NCBI GenBank assembly: GCA_015680685.1
Contig: MNCI01030420.1
Span: forward strand, 482,018-546,017
DNA: 64,000 bases
From: Gnetum montanum
Taxonomy: Eukaryota > Streptophyta > Gnetopsida > Gnetales > Gnetaceae
Direction: 5' to 3'
The translations under genes were made by a program, and so were the position numbers. This document shows, one piece after another, positions 56,935 to 64,000 of this stretch. Each line of letters opens with the position of its first letter. Position 1 is the first letter of the stretch. The notes beneath the pieces were generated by a model. The model was not told the DNA's origin. It did no database searches and was given only the letters and a program-made list of their open reading frames with translations.

Positions 56935-57400
56935 GCACAAGGTAGGGTCCCTTCAAAAGTGTTTAAAGATTTGTATATTAAAGCACATCATTGGGATTCT
57001 AATACATGACCTTATCTCTAGGTGTCCAATCTTGATATGCCTTTGATTCTAAATACTTTATGAACTTCATTATGTATTAGTGCTATCATCCTATTCTCAA
57101 TTTGCATATTCAGATTTATTAATATCTCTTTTTGTGCTACAGTGTCGTCTAATTTAAAATCATAAGCGATGATAGGTATATAAAGCTATGTTTAAATTAA
57201 TAGTTTTAGTAGTTTTCCATACACTAGTTCATAGGGAGAATAGCCTATAGTAAGCTTCTAAGTTAAGTGATATTCCCAAGGGACATTGTTTAATTTATTA
57301 TTCCAATCCTTTCTATATTTACTAATTATTCTTTTAATGATTCTAGTGATCTTTCTATTCATCATTTCAGCATGTTTGTTGGCTTGGAGGTGATAATACT
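56935..57400 (-). pseudogene. Remnant E: Ty3/gypsy integrase C-terminal fragment
   Basis: Reverse-complemented, 57210-57400 matches the end of the integrase core in elements A and B (compare 100-300: CCATACACTA, TCATAGGGAGA, TGTTGGCTTGGAGG-like text). The next segment gives LDDTVAQKEILINLN and NRMIALIHNEVHKV, resembling NEIHKAYN in B. AT-richer and more decayed than A or B, so an older insertion. Its other parts are not visible. Confidence 0.7.
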
Positions 57401-59899
57401 GTTGGCAACCATTTGGGATAGCCAACGTTGGGCCTTCGATCTTGCAACTTTGGGATCATGGGAAAATAAAAGTATTCCTTAAAATAGGATTTAGGTGCTT
57501 GTTGATCTTTTGGCAACACCAAGGCCCAGATACCTCTAAATAAACTTAGTGGTTATAAAATGAACTAAACGTATGTGTTTCCTGTTGTAAATGCTGAAAT
57601 GCTTAGGTTTGTGTATGAAACTGTAACTAGCTATCATAAAAGAAATTTAGCTAGCTTTGTCAAATACTATGAGTTATTAAAGATTCCTATTTTGTCAAGT
57701 TAATTAGTCTATATAGTCCCTATAGTACACTACTTGAAACACATAAAATTTCACAAAAATGCTTGAGCACAATTCTAACAATCTACTCCTAATTTCCCCT
57801 AGAGAGAAAATTCCACAAGAAAACTAGAAATAGAGTGAGATTCAAAGGATTTAGAAAGAGAAAAGAAAAGAGAGCATATTTGTGTGAATCTCAAACATTT
57901 AGGTAAGATAAATTGAACATGATGAAACACTTTGTAATAAAATTATTTCAATTCAATCTATGTATAACAAATTGTCTAAACCCTCTAAGCTCAATAAGTA
58001 ACTTCGTAAAAGAAAATCTTATTACACTACCAAAATGTTTTGTACACAACAAGTACAAGCTTTTGTTTGCTAGTTAATAAGCATTTGTTTAATAGTTAAC
58101 AGTTGTCAAGAATTGTAAACACTAGAACTAATAGAAAAAATTGACAATTTCAAGATTGAAATTCCAAGGTAATAAACTTTTTTAAAAAATGAAACTATTT
58201 CAAACAAGTTAAAGTATCAAAGATTTTCTAGATCCTCTAGATGCAAACAAGAAATTTCAATAAGAAATTACTATTAAATTACTCGAGATGCTTTTCTAAG
58301 ACAACATAAGCTCTTATATGGAATACCTAATAGACATCTAATATTGCACAAAAACAAAGCTATAAGAATAATCTAGAAAATCTCAAAATTAAATACTAAG
58401 CATAATACTATTTAGATCATCAGCTAAGCAACCAAAACAACATGGGAAGAAAAGAACTCATAGGATTAAAACAATTCAATCGAATTGATATCTTTAGTAA
58501 TCCATGCTTTTACAATCTTTAATAGTTTTTTTAAGTATCCTTCCTCAAAATTTCCACACTTTCAAAATTCTACCCATCTAACCCTTTTTATAGTAGCTTT
58601 GAGTAGTTACATACATCATAAGGGATTATGATGAGTAACAAATACCCAGGGGATTTAATCTTAGCCATCCCAAGGAGTTATAACTTCTATAACTTCTATA
58701 AGAAGTTATTAGAATTAGAGAAATTTATGCCATAGTTGGCAAGTTTCCTAAGAAAAAATATCCCATGAATTGCATTGAGGGTAGCAGGGAATGCCCTCCT
58801 TTCTCAAGTACTGGTAGCAAGGTGTGCAGACCAGAAAGCTACGCTTGTGTCATATCATGTGACAAATAGCTCCACATTTGCATTCAGGCCGACGTTGTCA
58901 CCGTAGATCTCGCACACACGACATTTGTTTGTTAAACTTGTGCGCATTCTTACCTTCACCACCTGCAACCCTCCACCATTTGTCGTCAACACTACCAAAA
59001 CCCTCCACCATGGCCATTGCTGCTCATGTCTGATCCACACTCCGAAAATACCACGGAAATCTCAAGGTTTAGCTGGATTAGGGCACAGTATCATTGTCCA
59101 CCATTTTTGGGTTGAATTTGGCTTTACGCTAGGGTTTTTCAATAATGGAGGTTTTGTAGGATGATTTGATTCAGACTTATGTGATGCTGTTAATAATCAC
59201 ATGCGGCATCGAGATGAAGACGGTGATGGCCGCAACGAAGGTGGACATGATGGAGGCGCTGGAATGCTGACAAATTTCTCCTTCTCTAATGGATGTAGAG
59301 ACCATGAAACAGGCGATGGAGGCACATGAGTAGTCTCAACGCTTTCAACCTTAGCATCGTCCAGGGATATATCCAGCATCATCATCGTCGATGGCTTGCA
59401 AAGGCTTCGTTGCCAGCAGCTTGTCGCCATGTAAGAAGAAAAATTGGAGAAATGAAGTTTGTGCAGCAAGTGTTCAACAGAATGTTTGGAGTAAATGATT
59501 TGAATTTGTATAATATTCTAGTCTGGAATTTGATATGGGATTTTTGCTCGTAGTAGTTGAAATTATTAATGATAATGATAAATGATGGAAATCATCTGTA
59601 AATTTTTCTAAAACTGTATTTGGTTGCCATTTTTGTTTTTGTTGTTGTGTGTTTTTTTTAAGCACATCAATTTCAGAAATCCCTCATTAAAGATATTCCT
59701 TCAGCATTTCTGGTATCTCTTGCAGAAACACACCTTTCAATTGCTTCAAATTATCCTCGATTTACTTAATATACTAATAAGCTCCTTACATTTTTGTGAT
59801 TCAATTGCCTTTGGCATCTCTTCCATCTAATTTCCAAAATAACATCATGAATTTGGACATCATATTCCACAACATGTATAAAAATCTTTTCATGCCAAT

Positions 59900-60410
59900 C
59901 CAAGGACTATTTTTAATGAGAGCTCTCCTCTCAAGGAGCTAAACAACATCTTTACCCAAAATTTTCTGGACAAGATGCCATCGGATGCTAAGGAAAAATG
60001 AGCAAATTTTTTAAAAAATGCATCTTTGTACTCCTATCCAATGTTGTCAAAAGAAAAATCAAAGAAATCTACCCTTTCCAAGGCCAGATTCTCTCCTCCA
60101 CTTATCTCATACTCATGTTTATTGGCCTCAATAGCTTCACTCTTATCTTGTTGATTTCCAATATAACTGCCAATAATTTTTAGGACCAAAGGTGCACCTC
60201 CACAGGCCTTAAGAATGTACTCTAACTCCTCAGAGCTTATACAATCTGACACTATTTCCACTCTCATAGTGGCAACTAAAACTGCAATGGCATGCTCTCT
60301 TGCAGAGAAGGCACATCAAAAATTTTATATTGGGATTTCCAATGCTTAGGCCATCTCACACATTTGAGTCCCTGCCTGTGGGGAGCAATCTAAGTTTATC
60401 ACACTGAAAA
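59900..60410 (-). pseudogene. NB-ARC (NLR resistance gene) fragment
   Basis: Minus strand: CEMA near 60360, then EIVSDCISSEELEYILKA followed by CGGAPLVLKIIGSYIG (about 60160-60204), equivalent to the GLPLAL motif of NB-ARC domains. After it come VDFFDFSFDNIGQEYKDAFF and a FAHF...DGI stretch, which correspond to the S-Y-D-x-L ... F-L-D-I-A-C-F region (RNBS-D side). No P-loop or kinase-2 motif is recognisable upstream, and only a weak Leu-rich stretch lies downstream (59760-59860). Stops and frameshifts are present. The family (intracellular immune receptors) is clear; the subclass is not. Confidence 0.72.
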
Positions 60411-61070
60411 AGATTTTTGGCAAGAGTTTTTTGAGCTCTTCATGACTCTAGAAGAAACAGTATTTAAATCATTTAGAATTGTACGCCAGTTGTTATTCTA
60501 GTTCCATGTTACCCATGCATAGCCTTTGGCCAATTGCATGACCTTCTTGAAAAAGTTGCAGTACTTGGAACTCATGTTTTGCAAGGTGAAAAAATTAGTC
60601 TTACTAAAAGGATCATTTAATCTAAATTAAAGGCTTTTACGATCTTAGAATGTCTTGAAAGTTTAAAAGGATCATCCAAATGTAAATATGTTACATCTTT
60701 CATATGAGTTTGAAACAAATCCTTATGCTTTGTGTCAAGCAAACACAAGACAATGACCATGATGCTGACTGTCTTATGTGACAATCATGGTTTTACAACG
60801 AGAAGTTGCAATACCTCTAACACACTCTTACAATATTCTTCACTAAAATTCTGTAACTTGTAACCAAATCTGTGCTCTCAAATAGCTTCACAAATGGCTT
60901 CATATTGAGCAGAATAGAAGCAACAAGATTTCTCTCTTCCTTTTTTTTCACTGAACAAATTTAGAAGAGGGAAGTTCTATGTTTTTTTTATTATGTTCAT
61001 TTTCATCATCTTTTAATAAAGAAAAATCATCATCCCCATCACAATTCATGGGTATTCTTTCGCATATTCC

Positions 61071-61145
61071 TTATGATTGAATAATGTAAAGACCTTTATT
61101 ATTGAATAATGTAAAGACCTTTATGATTGAATAATGTAAAGCTTG
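61071..61145. repeat. 25-bp tandem repeat, three units
   Basis: Units at 61071, 61096 and 61121 follow TTATGATTGAATAATGTAAA plus GACCT; the third ends GCTTG. One substitution in unit 2. Confidence 0.9.
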
Positions 61146-61344
61146 TTCCATGAAATGGCCAGAATGTGCAAACAAATGTATAGTAAGTTTATCCTCAATT
61201 CGTAAGCGTTGTATTAACTTATTAAATGTAGTACTTGGAAAGTGAGTTCTATTATCAAAAATTAGTATTAGTATTATAAGAATGAAGTGCTAGCCTCTAG
61301 TGGTATTTCTCTTGATTTGGAAGCTCTAGTTCATAGGTTTGATT

Positions 61345-61396
61345 NNNNNNNNNNNNNNNNNNNNNNNNNNNNNNNNNNNNNNNNNNNNNNNNNNNN
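61345..61396. other. Assembly gap (52 N)
   Basis: A run of N separates the composite block from the LTR of element F; the F LTR start probably lies in or near the gap. Confidence 0.98.
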
Positions 61397-62206
61397 TTGA
61401 TCACTCCAAAGATAGAATATTTTCCATGTGCCCACAGTAGGAGTCCTAAGGTGAACGGATCTTTATTCGAGCAACATTGTACTTGAACACAAGTTGTGTA
61501 CGACAATAAAGACAAACTTCCTGGATAAACCTTGCAGTGCATGGAATAGGATTTTATTTAATTTTATTTATTGCTTTCTCTCTCTCATCCTTATCTCCTA
61601 GAACATGGAATGAGTACAACTTGATTACGAGCATCTAAGTGTGACTACCTGGTAACCCAGTGGCATATCCAGGATCTGTGCTTGGTAATCCCAGTGGTAG
61701 TCATGCACAAAGATGTGTACGAATAGTCAAGGAATCGGCTGCTCATCGCACTTAGGCTAGATTAGATTCTCTCAACCCTTTCCTCCTAGTTAAGTGCCTC
61801 AGTACGACCACTTTGAGCACGTGCGTTACACGTGGTAATCCCAGTAACGATTAGCATTTGGTAGCCACGGTTGCATCCGTTTAGGGTGTGTACGGTAAGT
61901 GGGAACAGATGCTAACACTAGGTTAATTTAGACTTAGTTCATTAGTTAGAGTTAGCAATTAGTTTCTCAATCCTTCACCTTGTTAGCATAGAAGACATAA
62001 AACACAAAAGACCATAAAAATCATATACCTTAGACTTACTTAACCATACACCGTGACAACTACAAGTAAGTCTGGGAAGACAATGAATGGTTAACCTTAA
62101 GTGTTCCATGAAGCGTGTAGGCATTTAGTCTACAGAGTTCGATTGGATCACATGTGCTACACTCATATTCGTATGGTTGAGTGTAGGGGTACCTTGCCAC
62201 TCATCA
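61397..62206 (+). repeat. Element F 5' LTR (start missing)
   Basis: Ends GCCACTCATCA directly before a PBS, as in element B, and shares ATATTTTCCATGTGCCCACAG, TTTATTCGAG and GTATGGTTGAGTGTAGGGGTACC-type words with B and A LTRs. The start is hidden by the gap at 61345-61396. Confidence 0.85.
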
Positions 62207-62207
62207 T

Positions 62208-62225
62208 TGGCACTGTTGTCGAGGA
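62208..62225 (+). other. Element F primer-binding site
   Basis: TGGCACTGTTGTCGAGGA follows the LTR end after one base. It is a variant of the Athila-type PBS seen in A and B. Confidence 0.78.
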
Positions 62226-62349
62226 CTAAGTGTTTGTGCGCTAAGTAGAACATAGGATATTACTCACATCATTGGGAGCTTAAACGAACCTTAGGGTTAA
62301 TCAAATAAGAAAAAGTTTATAATGGTAATTAGCACACTAATAAATAACA

Positions 62350-63171
62350 ATGTCTTATTCTCATAAGAGCACTTCACCTAGGGATAATACAAAGGACAGT
62401 CAAAAATCAAAAACACATAACCTAAATCAGCAGATTCTTCAACAATATAGGATGGAATATACTCATCCCGATCAGTATGTTCCCAATTTTACTTTCATTC
62501 TTCATCAAGATGAATAGATGTGTTGGAGAGATTTGCATGGTAACATACTGTTACCTCTAGATCGTATTGTCTCTGCCATGCTCTTCCATGTCTTAGCACA
62601 GATCGGCATGACTCAGCTCTATGCTGAATACGTTATGGAAGATTTTGACACAAGGGATTATCATCCCACAGAAGCACAACGTATCAGGGATGCAAGGTAG
62701 GAGAGCCAACATACATTGATGAAGGATAAAGGTTCGCACATCCTTAGCAAAATAGGAGATGAGGAACCCATTATCACAGGTTCTCTAACAAATGATGTTC
62801 CCCCTCCTAATGATGGTGAGGAGGTTGGGTATCAGAAACTACGCTCAACGATACACAACCCTATTTCTGATTCCCATGAATGCCAACTGTTCATAGAGGG
62901 AACAACAACAAAAGACAAGGATGGGCACGTTGATCATCATCACGATCGGGGTCGAAGCCACCGAAGAGAAGGCAAGAAACATCGCCACGGCGATGGTTCT
63001 CCTTCTTCTTCCCCTTCTTCACATCACTCACCCTCTCCTTCCACATCAAGGTGCAATTATGAAGAGCATAATGGAGAGGATAAATGTAAGAAAAATGAGA
63101 GACCTTAACGAGAGAGTCGAGAGAGAGGACAAGGGCATGAACGAAGGGAAAGTAGGTGTACTGACCTAAAT
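62350..63171 (+). pseudogene. Element F gag, N-terminal part, nearly open
   Basis: From ATG 62350 the frame runs to 63108 (252 codons before TAA) with only two in-frame TAG codons (62515-62517 and 62698-62700). It matches the N-terminal region of B's gag (YVPNFTFILH, then YVMEDFDTRDYHPTEAQRIR versus YVMEDHDYWDYRPTEAQ) and continues into a His/Arg/Ser-rich segment (HHHDRGRSHRREG, SPSSSPSSHH). The element is then interrupted by element G at 63172. Being the least decayed copy, it is the best guide to the family's N-terminus. Gag core and pol are outside the window or beyond G. Confidence 0.83.
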
Positions 63172-63693
63172 TGTCGGTGTAAGGCTAGAAGGGAAACAGA
63201 CACCGAGAGATCGTCAGATAGCCACAGCTGACCCTGCCTTCACCTAAGGGCAAGTTGGAAAAATACATAAAGGCAGAGTGCCTTGGATGGTCTGCACGCA
63301 AATCAACCAAGGACTTCCCCGAGCGTAAGCTATGGCTAGCACTGGGGTTATTGTAAACGGGATGTAAACAGAATGCAAACGGTGACACGAAATGTAAACA
63401 GAGCATACTGAATTATAAATAAAGCATAAATAGAGTTATATTGTAAGCAAAGCATAAACCAAAGTAAATAATGTAAATAGGAGGCAATGATGAAACTGTA
63501 TTGTATTGTTCAAACAGGAATATGCACCAGTCAAAGCATAGTTGCACACGTGTGGATAGCACGTCAAACGCCTAGCCCCAGAATGATATGATATGATGAT
63601 GCGATGATGAAATGGGATGAACGTGAGAAAAAATTGGAAGCCAGCAATCAGATGTGCCGAGCGCCCAAGGATTGCAAGTTCTGTCCTTTTTTC

Positions 63694-63805
63694 AGAATTG
63701 CCAATCTCTCCAATTTTTTAAAATTGCCAATTTTTCAGAATTTCCAATCTCTCCAATTTTTCAGAATTGCCAATTTTTTAGAATTTCCAATCTCTCCAAT
63801 TTTTT
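63694..63805. repeat. Short tandem repeats in element G LTR
   Basis: Interleaved copies of TTCAGAATTGCCAAT and CTCTCCAATTTTT: TCTCTCCAATTTTT occurs at least three times, at about 45-bp intervals, alternating with AATTGCCAATTTTT. Confidence 0.8.
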
Positions 63806-63858
63806 CCTCCTTCCATCTTCTTCTTTTTTCCTCATCAAGTTTGTGTGAATTGATAGGG

Positions 63859-63866
63859 TATTTATA
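63859..63866 (-). promoter_or_regulatory. TATA-like box in element G LTR
   Basis: Minus strand TATAAATA in the same sort of context (GGTATTTATAGG on the plus strand) as elements C and D. Confidence 0.55.
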
Positions 63867-64000
63867 GGGTTGGGCTAGGCTTGGGCAGTTGCATTCTTTG
63901 ACCAGGTTCAATGTACCTGTGTTGGATAGTTGTGCAAGAGTTGGATGTGTGTTGGCAATTACATTCTTTGACCAGCTTCAATGTATTTTACAATTTGTGG

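Larger units (their letters stand above)
57400..61190. other. Composite AT-rich block sharing ends with the insert in element D
   Basis: 57400-58050 is homologous to 46800-47400 (shared GGATTTAGGTGCTTG, AACACCAAGG, TACTATGAGTT, AATCTACTCCTAATTT). 61140-61180 is homologous to 48750-48785 (CATGAAATGGC then AATGTGC). The middle is different: 58050-59600 has nothing I recognise, and 59900-60410 is an NB-ARC fragment. It might be an old relative of the D-type antisense gene carrying the same kind of insert. Confidence 0.6.
63172..64000 (-). repeat. Element G, LTR of another minus-strand element (cut by window edge)
   Basis: Starts TGTCGGTGTAAG, abruptly interrupting F gag, and shares style with C and D LTRs: a TGTAAA-rich stretch (63350-63490) and a TATTTATA word at 63859-63866 (minus TATAAATA). 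The far end and duplication are beyond the window, so the boundary rests on the break in homology with B's gag. Confidence 0.6.

Noticed and set aside
58855-59553. Several 60-90-codon frames on both strands
   Set aside because: They overlap on opposite strands, have biased composition and no recognisable motifs; nothing supports a gene here.
61281-61344. Start of the LTR of element F at GAATGAAGTGCTAG
   Set aside because: It resembles the A LTR start TGATGAAGTGCTA, but the next bases do not match and the gap hides the rest.

Overview
This is nuclear DNA from a seed plant with a large, transposon-rich genome. The evidence is nested Ty3/gypsy LTR retrotransposons of the two non-chromoviral plant lineages (Athila-like and Tat/Ogre-like), plant-type host gene debris (an HSP70 fragment and an NB-ARC resistance-gene fragment), and no intact cellular gene. 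The species cannot be told from the sequence. Almost every coding region is decayed by nonsense codons and frameshifts, so most entries are pseudogenes.

Layout. Element A (Athila-like, minus strand) runs from the left edge (integrase, RT, protease, gag) to 6096, and the rest of its 5' LTR is at 56051-56755. Element B (Athila-like, plus strand, 6097-56050) sits inside A's 5' LTR with a slightly diverged 5-bp duplication (ATGTC/GTGTC). B carries gag-protease (7159-10148), RT-RNase H-integrase (26925-30065), a promoter-like patch, and a third decayed ORF (32167-34880) before its 3' LTR. B was then hit twice by Tat-like minus-strand elements: C (10154-26919, duplication GGTGT) between protease and RT, and D (35997-55940, duplication GTTAG) inside B's 3' LTR. 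Right of A are an older integrase remnant (E, 56935-57400), a composite block with an NB-ARC fragment (57400-61190), an assembly gap, a third Athila-like element (F, from 61397) with a nearly open gag, and the LTR of another minus-strand element (G, 63172 to the edge) inserted in F.

The most unusual feature is shared by C and D. Between protease and RT both carry a multi-exon gene on the strand opposite to gag-pol (17262-21098 in C, 43261-49716 in D). Exon order, splice-site positions and protein sequence are conserved between the two diverged copies, but I do not recognise the protein. In both elements three short arrays of a roughly 25-bp hairpin motif lie at the same module boundaries: before integrase, between RT and the antisense gene, and between the antisense gene and protease. 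The hairpin arms vary but stay complementary. D's antisense gene is interrupted by about 1.8 kb containing an HSP70 fragment. The block at 57.4-61.2 kb shares its ends with that insert but carries an NB-ARC fragment instead.

Two single-N positions (15592, 49182) are flanked by duplicated sequence and look like assembly joins rather than biology.
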